Below, piece after piece: positions 1 to 6,216 of a stretch of DNA of 25,594 bases (the first letter of the stretch is position 1; every line of letters starts with the position of its first letter). The translations under genes were made by a program, and so were the position numbers. Source of the DNA: a virus; the IMG/VR virus record IMGVR_UViG_3300032326_000453, positions 1-25,594 of that record; one strand, given 5' to 3'. The notes below the pieces were generated by a model. That model did not search any database, was not told where the DNA came from, and saw only the letters and a program-made list of their open reading frames with translations.

Positions 1-197
1 GTAACTTCAGCATAAGAACCTTCATTAGTTTCTTTTTGGAAAAATCTCCATTCAGTTTCAGCCGTATCTGTTCCATCTAATGATTCATCTGGTAAACCAG
101 TTGGAATCCATGATTTAATTACATCACCTACTAACAAATCTTCAACATTTACAATTGTACCATCTGCTTTTGTAATCGGTGTATCAAATAATAAACA
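1..197 (-). other. Partial Hint domain (intein/hedgehog-type autoprocessing)
   Basis: The domain begins at the Cys168 codon (195-197) of the edge gene and continues to position 1. Visible are the candidate nucleophile Cys, the ThrPro-Ile strand, ADGT turn and the conserved VGD motif, then an acidic linker containing GLPDESLDGTDTAETEW. Later blocks, including the TxxH block and the terminal HN plus the +1 Cys/Ser/Thr, lie outside the window. Family knowledge: such domains perform N-S acyl shift at the first Cys. Confidence 0.65.
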
Positions 198-698
198 AAA
201 GTCAGGTTGGTTAATAGTGTTATATACATCTACCGCATATAAAGTTTTTGTAGTTGTAGTATTATAATTTGTTGCTGCAGTATTAAATCCGTCTACATAT
301 GCCAATGTCAAATCTGCAGATGCTTCTGCATATGATGTAGGGTTTGCAATTGCAGATGCAGTTACCGCAATTCTTGTTGGACCTGTATTATAATCTCTTC
401 CACCTACTGTAAAATTAGCATTATTAAAAGATGCAGTATAATTATTAACTTGTGTTTGTACTTTATTGTAAAAAGATGAACCAGTCAAACTAAATTGAAA
501 AGATGCCTGTTCACCGGTTCCTTCTACAATATATGTAAAAGGAGGTGGGTTTATTGTTATAGCATCGGTTGCAAATCCTTGCATTGATATATTAGTTCCT
601 CCACCATTTAATTGACCCATTGATACGGCCTGTGAAGTTCTAACCGAACCACTTACGGCTCTATGTAGATTTCCTAATGATAAGTTTGTCCTTGGCAT
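1..698 (-). CDS. Phage structural/tail protein interrupted by a Hint (intein-like) domain, 3' end outside window
   Basis: I translated this frame by hand from an ATG at 698; it stays open for 232 codons to the window edge, so the C-terminus is missing. Residues 1-167 look like a phage tail protein: the N-terminus contains SMGQLNGGGTNISMQGF, of a kind often seen at the start of tail-tip proteins, followed by beta-rich, Asn/Thr-rich sequence. At Cys168 the character changes: CLLFDTPITKADGTIV is followed by a VEDLLVGDVIKSW segment. This matches the N-terminal block of Hint domains (nucleophilic Cys, a T two to four residues on, a DG turn, then an E-L-x-x-GD motif). The domain could be an intein that splices, or an autoprocessing bacterial-intein-like domain that only cleaves. 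The gene starts 11 bases after the glycosyltransferase stop. Hint assignment is fairly confident; splicing ability cannot be judged because the C-terminal His-Asn block is outside the window. Confidence 0.8.
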   Translation of the reverse strand, partial: MPRTNLSLGNLHRAVSGSVRTSQAVSMGQLNGGGTNISMQGFATDAITINPPPFTYIVEGTGEQASFQFSLTGSSFYNKVQTQVNNYTASFNNANFTVGGRDYNTGPTRIAVTASAIANPTSYAEASADLTLAYVDGFNTAATNYNTTTTKTLYAVDVYNTINQPDFCLLFDTPITKADGTIVNVEDLLVGDVIKSWIPTGLPDESLDGTDTAETEWRFFQKETNEGSYAEV

Positions 699-709
699 AT
701 TTTTATGTA

Positions 710-1708
710 TTAATCTCCGTTATAAATATCTAAAAGTTTTTGTTTCCAACTTTCTTTGTCTGAAAAATTATTAATCATCCAGTTTTTTAATTTATTAAAT
801 TCATTTTTTCTTATTTCATATGAATCATTACACATTATTTCGTATATTTTTTCAAATGATTCTTTGTTAAATGCCGTATATTTGTAATCCAATCCTTCGT
901 ACCAATTTGTATGTATTATTGGTAATTTTCCCCAATCAACGGCTTCAAATATTCCATATCCAAATGGTTCATATTCAAAACAAGAATGAGATACCCCCCA
1001 ATTCATATTGTAAAATTTATTTTTATTTTTATAATTAAATCTGTAAATTTTACTTTTTAAAAATGTATATCCAAATTTTTTTCTGTAATATTTTTCAAAC
1101 ATTTCGGAATTAGTAAATATTACACTTTCTAAATCATTTAAATATTCTAAATTTTTTCTACCTTCTACTCTTGCAGCAAAACCTATTTTTGTAGATTCTG
1201 ATAATTCATTATTTGTTTTGAATTTATAAACATTTGGAATTTTATATAAATTTTCGGTTTGGTATGGAAAACTATACAATCCAACCCAAATTTTGTTTTT
1301 TATTTTATCAATCATTTGTGATTCATATTCCCAATCACCATACCAATGTAAAGATTTTTCTTTATTTGATTGAGATATCAATGAAACTTTTGTTAAATTA
1401 TGAAATATTATAGAATCAATTTTTTCTAAATTATTATAAACCGCTTTAGTAGGGGTGTAATACCCATGTAGTATGTGAATTTTTCTTGCTCCGTTAAACT
1501 TTTCAATGATTTCATCTTCATTGATTGTCCATATATGGTCTATATCAATTGGATATTCATCATAATTATTTGGTCTGTTCCTATGGAAAATAAGAAGTGG
1601 CTTCACTTGTAGGTGAGGTGCCACTTCATTTATCCAATCGGTTACCCATATATCAGCACCGCTGTTAAACCAAGGTCCTCCAGCGGTGGTGTAATAAACA
1701 TCATACAT
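710..1708 (-). CDS. GT-B fold glycosyltransferase (GT4-like)
   Basis: A 332-residue protein with features of retaining GT-B glycosyltransferases, which transfer a sugar from a nucleotide donor to an acceptor in the cytoplasm. The C-terminal half carries the best evidence: GFAARVEGRKNLEYL (residues 176-190), with Arg180 and Lys185 at the usual donor-phosphate positions, and EPFGYGIFEA (247-256), which fits the GT4 E-x7-E motif (Glu247 and Glu255). The N-terminal half includes an HGYY segment near 81-84 as expected for the acceptor domain. The length is slightly short for GT4 (commonly 350-400). It sits 3 bases after an S74 fibre gene and 11 bases before the Hint-containing tail gene, so it is co-transcribed with fibres. 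That suggests glycosylation of virion proteins, though host-surface modification is an alternative. The family is confident; the substrate is unknown. Confidence 0.8.
   Translation of the reverse strand: MYDVYYTTAGGPWFNSGADIWVTDWINEVAPHLQVKPLLIFHRNRPNNYDEYPIDIDHIWTINEDEIIEKFNGARKIHILHGYYTPTKAVYNNLEKIDSIIFHNLTKVSLISQSNKEKSLHWYGDWEYESQMIDKIKNKIWVGLYSFPYQTENLYKIPNVYKFKTNNELSESTKIGFAARVEGRKNLEYLNDLESVIFTNSEMFEKYYRKKFGYTFLKSKIYRFNYKNKNKFYNMNWGVSHSCFEYEPFGYGIFEAVDWGKLPIIHTNWYEGLDYKYTAFNKESFEKIYEIMCNDSYEIRKNEFNKLKNWMINNFSDKESWKQKLLDIYNGD
722..729 (-). promoter_or_regulatory. Recurrent ATATTTAT upstream motif
   Basis: ATATTTAT on the coding strand, inside the last codons of the glycosyltransferase, 23 bases before the ATG at 698. 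It is the same octamer found in most intergenic gaps of this window. Confidence 0.35.
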
Positions 1709-1711
1709 TAA

Positions 1712-3490
1712 TTATAACCCTTTTTGCTTCTTTAACTCTTCTACTTGAATTGTTAAATTGTCTATATGTTGTTGTTGCTCTTTAATACCTTCAATTAATA
1801 ATGCAACTATTTTATCATATTTTACGGCTTTATATCCATTATCTCTATCTTGTACCAATTGTGGTAATACTGCTTCAACTTCTTGTGCAATTACACCCAC
1901 ATCGTTTCCTTCATATCCATGAACATCTTTCAATTCTACTCTCCAATCGTAAGTGTTACCACTAATCTTTCTGATTTTGTCGATTGCGTTTGGAATTGGA
2001 GTGATGTTTTCTTTCAATCTAATATCCGATGTTGAAAATGCTACGACATCGTTTGCTGCATCAATTCTACCACTTGTACCACTTGCTGCCATACCAATAC
2101 CCAATGAACCAAATCTAACATTTGATGTTGTACTTAAACTTGCAGTAAATGTTTCTAAGTTTGATTCTGCAACTTCCAATGCAGTTAATCTTGTTAATGC
2201 AGAAGAACTAAATGTTTCTAAGTTTGCAGTTTCAATTAATAAACTTGCTGATGTAGATTCTAAATTACTCAATCTACCCAAAGCAGAAGAACTAAATGAA
2301 TTAATATTTGAATTTAATACAGAAATATCTACACCATCAACATTTCCTGATACAGTAATGCTACCTGTGATTACCACATTTGAACCCAATGAGATTGTAG
2401 TTCCATCGTCTGTAATATTTGAATCTACTATGTGTTCTTTACCTGTTCCTTTTGGTATTCTATTATTTGTAAGATATGTTTCGTTTCCTAAGTTATCGTA
2501 TGTTTCAGGTCCCATTATGAAATGAGATGATGTTACATTTGTACCATTTCCTCTATGAACAAAAATGAATTCATCTTGAACTGCATCATATAAGAATGAA
2601 CCAGAACCACCTGCAGAACCACTATCTACAATCAATAATCCTGCATATCTTGATGATGGAGTTGCAGTATTTAATGTTACATAAGCTGCTCCAATTTCTA
2701 TATTTGAAGAACTAATATTTTGAATTGATGAAGAACCACCAACTACTAAATCTTGTGTTACATATAATGAACCACTTACTGTTTGGTTACCATTAAATAT
2801 ATTTGTAGAATTTGTTCTTGCAAATGAACCACTTAATGAACCTAATGTAGACCATTTTGTATCATTTGAACCAGTATATGTTGCTAAAGTAGAATCTTTT
2901 GACTCTTGAGATGCCGTAAATGTATTTAAATTAGAAACCGAAGTGTTTAAACTTGCAGTTGTTGTATTTAAATTAGAAACTGAAATGTTTAAACTTGCAG
3001 TTGTTGTATTTAAATTAGTTAAAGATACATTTGATGAACCTGTTGAAGATTCTAAACCAGTAATAGTTGATAAACTAAGTTCTTTTACTACCGTAGTTCC
3101 TGCTACAAATTTGATTGAGCCTGTTGATATATAAAGGTCTCTCCAAATTCTAGTTGCAGAACCTAAATCAAATACATTTGTTGTTTGTGGAATAAGTGAA
3201 GAACTTAATGATGCAACTACATTAACCGTGTCAGATGTTTGGTCACCAATTTGTAATTGTCCACCTACAGTTAAATTACCACCTATATTTGCATTTCCGG
3301 TAATATCTAATCCAGAACCTGAAATTGCTCCGAATGTACCTGTACTTCCTGTACCGGTTGAACCCAACGTAATGTCTCCATCAGGTCCTCCTACTTGTAG
3401 AGTACCCAATGTAGTATTTACATATGGTTCTCCGAATGCTAACGAACCTGATTTCTGTGCGGTTGTCCCACGTCTAAATTTAAGTGCCAT
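1712..3490 (-). CDS. Tail fibre/spike protein with C-terminal S74 intramolecular chaperone
   Basis: A 592-residue virion fibre. The N-terminus (LKFRRGTTAQKSGSLAFGEP) is a common phage fibre attachment-type start. Residues 109-129 contain an LGSATRIWRDLYIS motif typical of S74 fibres. Residues 150-215 and 385-455 hold coiled-coil-like repeats of the NLNTTTASLNTSVS type. Residues 240-378 form a module nearly shared with the 867-aa fibre. The C-terminus from Ser488 is a peptidase S74 domain: SDIRLKENI with the Ser488/Lys493 dyad expected for autocleavage, an aromatic-rich GVIAQEVEAVLPQLV strand-helix, and a terminal coiled coil (IDNLTIQVEELKKQ). In this family the chaperone trimerises the fibre and then cleaves itself off at the Ser. 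Start choice: an AAGG about 10 bases before the ATG at 3490. It likely forms a receptor-binding trimer. Confidence 0.88.
   Translation of the reverse strand: MALKFRRGTTAQKSGSLAFGEPYVNTTLGTLQVGGPDGDITLGSTGTGSTGTFGAISGSGLDITGNANIGGNLTVGGQLQIGDQTSDTVNVVASLSSSLIPQTTNVFDLGSATRIWRDLYISTGSIKFVAGTTVVKELSLSTITGLESSTGSSNVSLTNLNTTTASLNISVSNLNTTTASLNTSVSNLNTFTASQESKDSTLATYTGSNDTKWSTLGSLSGSFARTNSTNIFNGNQTVSGSLYVTQDLVVGGSSSIQNISSSNIEIGAAYVTLNTATPSSRYAGLLIVDSGSAGGSGSFLYDAVQDEFIFVHRGNGTNVTSSHFIMGPETYDNLGNETYLTNNRIPKGTGKEHIVDSNITDDGTTISLGSNVVITGSITVSGNVDGVDISVLNSNINSFSSSALGRLSNLESTSASLLIETANLETFSSSALTRLTALEVAESNLETFTASLSTTSNVRFGSLGIGMAASGTSGRIDAANDVVAFSTSDIRLKENITPIPNAIDKIRKISGNTYDWRVELKDVHGYEGNDVGVIAQEVEAVLPQLVQDRDNGYKAVKYDKIVALLIEGIKEQQQHIDNLTIQVEELKKQKGL
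1715..2029 (-). other. Peptidase S74 / intramolecular chaperone domain
   Basis: C-terminal 105 residues of the 592-aa fibre, beginning at the SD of SDIRLKENI (Ser488, Asp489, Lys493). The layout of conserved SDxRLKxxI, then VIAQEVEAVLP, then YDKIVALLIEGIKEQQ helix matches the family used by endosialidase and many phage fibres. Confidence 0.88.
2357..2773 (-). repeat. Fibre module B, copy 1 (paralogous to 7324-7740)
   Basis: Residues 240-378 of the 592-aa fibre align without gaps by eye to residues 678-816 of the 867-aa fibre. Shared runs include DEFIFVHRGNGTN and MGPETYD, then NETYLTNNR and PKGTGKEH. The two copies are also clearly similar at DNA level, indicating duplication or recombination. 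Confidence 0.85.
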
Positions 3491-3590
3491 CTAGTTTACC
3501 TTTTTTTTAGTACGTTTATAAGATATTTTATAATACGAATATAAATATAGAATTGTAAACTAAATAAGTTATTTATGAAATAATTTATTT
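3491..3590. other. 100-bp AT-rich intergenic region with inverted repeats
   Basis: No ORF. It contains the ATATTTAT motif at 3541-3548, a perfect 8-bp inverted repeat TAGTTTAC (3492-3499) with GTAAACTA (3555-3562), and a small imperfect AT hairpin around 3514-3538 with arms TTATAA/TTATAA flanked by CGT/ACG. No T-run follows the hairpin on the minus strand, so it is not an obvious terminator. It probably serves as leader/promoter of the S74 fibre gene starting at 3490. Confidence 0.4.
3541..3548 (-). promoter_or_regulatory. Recurrent ATATTTAT upstream motif
   Basis: Coding-strand TATATTTATA, 50 bases before the ATG at 3490. It fits the Bacteroidota -7 pattern TAnnTTT. Promoter function is inferred only. 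Confidence 0.45.
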
Positions 3591-4028
3591 TTAACATTGT
3601 TCACCTGAAAGTGATGTTATTTGTCCGTTACCGCTATTAATATTATATGTTGATGCATTTATAACTACATAATCATATCCCGTTAATGCATTGGGGAATG
3701 TATCAACATATATTGTACAACCAGGACTCAATGTATTACAATTTGAATAGAATGTTCTACTATTTACCGTATCTTCACATGCACCTTGTGCTGTGGTTCC
3801 TCTACCACCACCTACATACTCAGTTAATGATTGTGCATAATGGTCATATCCTCTCCACTCATTTATTGAATTTGGAGTTGAACCATTTGGTCTAGACGAA
3901 CTATTTGTATTGATTGTTCCATAATTTCCAGCTTCTGCTTGATTGAGTCCAATTTGTTCGGTAGAACCTCTTCCTAATTCTACATTTATGTCCGCAAATG
4001 ATATTTGTCCCGTTGGTGATAATGGCAT
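3591..4028 (-). CDS. Small phage tail-associated protein with Cys-rich C-terminus
   Basis: A 145-residue protein. The N-terminal half (GQISFADINVELGRGSTEQI ... LNQAEAGNYG ... SINEWRGYDH) is a recognisable phage motif: a GxISFxDIxxELG start, an LN segment, and a closing xISEWRGYDH-type motif seen in many tail proteins of marine and freshwater phages. The C-terminal half has four cysteines (near 83, 96, 103 and 145) and the pattern TFYSNCNTLSPGCTIYVD, which resembles short beta repeats found in Bacteroidota surface and phage proteins; disulfides or metal binding are possible. It starts 28 bases after the TPR gene stop, with an ATATTTAT motif in the gap. Function is not established; a small tail-tip or fibre-associated protein is likely. 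Confidence 0.7.
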   Translation of the reverse strand: MPLSPTGQISFADINVELGRGSTEQIGLNQAEAGNYGTINTNSSSRPNGSTPNSINEWRGYDHYAQSLTEYVGGGRGTTAQGACEDTVNSRTFYSNCNTLSPGCTIYVDTFPNALTGYDYVVINASTYNINSGNGQITSLSGEQC

Positions 4029-4045
4029 ATTATGCTTTATTTTAT

Positions 4046-4053
4046 ATAAATAT
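4046..4053 (-). promoter_or_regulatory. Recurrent ATATTTAT upstream motif
   Basis: Coding-strand TATATTTATA in the 28-bp gap, 17 bases before the ATG at 4028. Inferred promoter element. Confidence 0.45.
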
Positions 4054-4056
4054 AAC

Positions 4057-4614
4057 TTATAAACTATTTGTCAAATTTTTTAAATTATTTTCGACCGCAT
4101 TACTATGAATTTCATCCATTTTATAATCATTTTTCAATAATCTAAATAAACATATAGATTCATCATGCAATCCAATCCACCACGATACTACTGCTCTTTC
4201 AAAAATAAATCCCCATTTTCCAGGATATTCTAAATCGGTAATGGATTCGGGTTGGGATGTTGCAATTGATTCTGATATTATAGAATGTGTATAACCTTCT
4301 TGCCAATCTCTATTTCTTTCGTATGCTCTACATAATAAAAAATGTGCTTCTGGTCTATTTGGTAATAAACTAATTGCTCTTAATAAAATACCCTTAATCA
4401 TAAACCACCTATTACCTTGCTTTTCAAAACACAATGCAATTCTACATAATGCTTCATATTGTAAATTTATATCAAATCCGAATTCTATTGACCTTAAATA
4501 AAATCCGGTAGCAGATGCGGTTTGTCCTAACTTTTCATATTCCAATCCTAATTCAAAACAAACATTACTATCTTTTGGTGAATCTATATATTTTTTTAAT
4601 AATTTTTCTAACAT
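4057..4614 (-). CDS. TPR-like helical repeat protein
   Basis: A 185-residue, probably all-helical protein. Tetratricopeptide-type signatures are visible: CFELGLEYEKLGQTASATGF (residues 19-38), followed by ALCRIALCFEKQG and ILLRAISLLPNRPEAHFLLC, and a final KWGFIFERAVVSWWIGLHDE segment. The last segment, with paired Trp and the YVG/WIGLHDES pattern, resembles TPR regions attached to GT2 glycosyltransferases. It is separated by only 3 bases from the upstream GH130-like gene, so the two are translationally linked and may form a complex. No glycosyltransferase catalytic motif is present, so I read it as a scaffold or partner. No signal peptide is seen. Confidence 0.6.
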   Translation of the reverse strand: MLEKLLKKYIDSPKDSNVCFELGLEYEKLGQTASATGFYLRSIEFGFDINLQYEALCRIALCFEKQGNRWFMIKGILLRAISLLPNRPEAHFLLCRAYERNRDWQEGYTHSIISESIATSQPESITDLEYPGKWGFIFERAVVSWWIGLHDESICLFRLLKNDYKMDEIHSNAVENNLKNLTNSL

Positions 4615-4617
4615 TTA

Positions 4618-5592
4618 TTATGATATTTTACATATTTCATCAAAATATTTAGTAGGCATTCTTAAAAGAAAAGCTGCATTGTCTTGGAATCCAAATGATA
4701 TTAGTAATTCATTATTATATTCCGCCAATCCACAACAAAATTCAATTTCACCATCCATAAATGAAAAACTATCACTTATCCATTCAATATTCCAATCCAA
4801 ATCCCACATAACAAATCTATGTGTATACTTTGCATCTTTTTGATTTAATTTATTTTTCCACAAATCACATTCATGTATAATACAAATTCTTTTGTTTTTA
4901 TATGGTATGATGTGTGAACTACCTCTAAGATTTTGTAAATTTCCAATTGGATTTTTTAAATGTATTGTTTTTGATGTTCCATTATCTCTATCTACTTTAA
5001 CCAATTCGGTTGGATTTGTCCATTTAACATAGTGATAGGGCATATCTAATACAGGCATCCAATTTTTTTCACAATATGAATTTGGGTCATTTGGTGGTTC
5101 AATTCTATTTCTACGAATTTCTTTATTATCAACTATTTCAGATAATTCCATTCTACCTTCACCATTTGTTTTTGTATCACGTCTTACTCCTGTAAAAAAT
5201 AACTTATCTTCCCATCTTACAACTCTTGCATCTTCTAAACCTATAAACTCCCAAACAGGTTGAATATCCAATTTGGTTGTGTCTATTTTATTATATGTTT
5301 TTATTGTAAAGTCTTTATTTAATTCACACAAGAAATTATTTGTCCTTAATTTTATATCGTTTTCAGGATTTATATATGCAAGAGGTCCATGTCTGTTTCC
5401 AAACAATTGTTCTCCTTCACAATGAAATAATGTGTAATTTACATGTCGAATATTACATAGTATTTTATCACCATCAATAAAAATAGATGGATTCATAATA
5501 CCAGTTCCGTTTGTTTCTGTGGATGGCAATAATAATGAATGAATACTACCACCATTTTCTATAACTACTTTAACAAAATTGTTTGTAAACAT
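4618..5592 (-). CDS. Five-bladed beta-propeller protein resembling GH130/GH43-type carbohydrate enzymes
   Basis: A 324-residue protein with repeated strand-turn patterns ending in aromatic residues. Motifs suggest the GH130-like propeller group: MNPSIFIDGDKILCNIRH (33-50), GLEDARVVRWEDKLFFTGVR (118-137) with the Glu-Asp-Ala-Arg element, EKNWMPV (175-181), RGSSHII (223-229), and YTHRFVMWD (256-264), followed by GEIEFCCGLA and a closing ISFGFQDNAA. GH130 members are phosphorylases or hydrolases of mannosides; other relatives are uncharacterised proteins found beside glycosyltransferases. The catalytic acid cannot be assigned from sequence alone. It lies 7 bases after the oxygenase gene and 3 before the TPR gene, so it probably acts in the same pathway. 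Class confidence is moderate; reaction unknown. Confidence 0.5.
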   Translation of the reverse strand: MFTNNFVKVVIENGGSIHSLLLPSTETNGTGIMNPSIFIDGDKILCNIRHVNYTLFHCEGEQLFGNRHGPLAYINPENDIKLRTNNFLCELNKDFTIKTYNKIDTTKLDIQPVWEFIGLEDARVVRWEDKLFFTGVRRDTKTNGEGRMELSEIVDNKEIRRNRIEPPNDPNSYCEKNWMPVLDMPYHYVKWTNPTELVKVDRDNGTSKTIHLKNPIGNLQNLRGSSHIIPYKNKRICIIHECDLWKNKLNQKDAKYTHRFVMWDLDWNIEWISDSFSFMDGEIEFCCGLAEYNNELLISFGFQDNAAFLLRMPTKYFDEICKIS

Positions 5593-5599
5593 TCAAAAA

Positions 5600-6190
5600 T
5601 TATTTATAAGAATCACCACCAACCCATAAAACTAGACTTTTTCTAACACCTTTGGTAATAGGTGTAACTCTATGCATTAGAAAAGATGGAAATAAAATTG
5701 CACATCCCTTAGATTTTGGTAATTTTTTGAATTCTCCTCCTGTCCATATTTCAAAATCACCACCTTCGTAATCATTTGGGTCTGATAATTGTATTGTGAC
5801 ACTAATTTTTCTATGATTTATAGATCCAGGCCCAATATCAATATGCCAATCATAGTGTCCTCCACCTTCTAAATATTCAGTATATTGAATAGAATCAATT
5901 ACACTATGTATATTGAAGTTCCAAATTTTATTTGCCTCAAATACCATATTTTCAATTTTATCATAAACCCAATATGATAAATTATCGTGATGTATCCATT
6001 TTATATTAGATTTTCTAATAATGTCTACATTTTCAGAATTACTTCCTATTGTTGTTGCTTTTTCAAAAGAATATCTTTCAATTAAATTAGAAATCCATCC
6101 AAGTTCTTCTTCGGTAAATGCATTATCGAATGAATAATAGTTTGTTTGGTCTATCGATTCGTTTAAATTGAAAATTGGTTTTAAATTCAT
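5600..6190 (-). CDS. 2-oxoglutarate/Fe(II)-dependent oxygenase, prolyl-4-hydroxylase-like
   Basis: A 196-residue single-domain enzyme of the double-stranded beta-helix oxygenase superfamily, which uses 2-oxoglutarate, O2 and Fe(II) to hydroxylate a substrate. The full metal triad is visible: His116 and Asp118 in GGHYDWHIDIG, and distal His173 in LFPSFLMHRVTP; Arg183 in GVRKSLVLW is the expected 2-oxoglutarate anchor. Helper motifs ISVTIQLSDPNDYEGGDF (129-146) are typical of P4H/PKHD-type members. Length is normal for phage and bacterial members. No signal peptide is seen, so it should act in the host cytoplasm. It lies 26 bases after a proline-rich collagen-like gene, making that protein an attractive but unproven substrate. 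It could instead modify another phage or host protein. Confidence 0.88.
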   Translation of the reverse strand: MNLKPIFNLNESIDQTNYYSFDNAFTEEELGWISNLIERYSFEKATTIGSNSENVDIIRKSNIKWIHHDNLSYWVYDKIENMVFEANKIWNFNIHSVIDSIQYTEYLEGGGHYDWHIDIGPGSINHRKISVTIQLSDPNDYEGGDFEIWTGGEFKKLPKSKGCAILFPSFLMHRVTPITKGVRKSLVLWVGGDSYK

Positions 6191-6196
6191 AGTAAA

Positions 6197-6213
6197 GTAA
6201 ATATACTAAATAT
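6197..6213 (-). promoter_or_regulatory. Variant of the ATATTTAT motif before the oxygenase gene
   Basis: Two near-copies on the coding strand, ATATTTAG (6206-6213) and ATATTTAC (6197-6204), in the 26-bp gap, the nearer 6 bases before the ATG at 6190. Each differs from the recurrent octamer at the last base. Weak evidence. Confidence 0.25.
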
Positions 6214-6216
6214 TTT

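Noticed and set aside
1953-2525. Long plus-strand open frame opposite the 592-aa fibre
   Set aside because: It is the reverse complement of a clear S74 fibre gene with conserved motifs; low-complexity Ser/Thr codons keep the opposite frame open. No domain is recognisable.
5601-5608. TATAAATA on the coding strand matching the T4 late promoter
   Set aside because: It lies in the last codons of the oxygenase gene, only 8 bases before the next ATG, and such an octamer is expected by chance in AT-rich codons.
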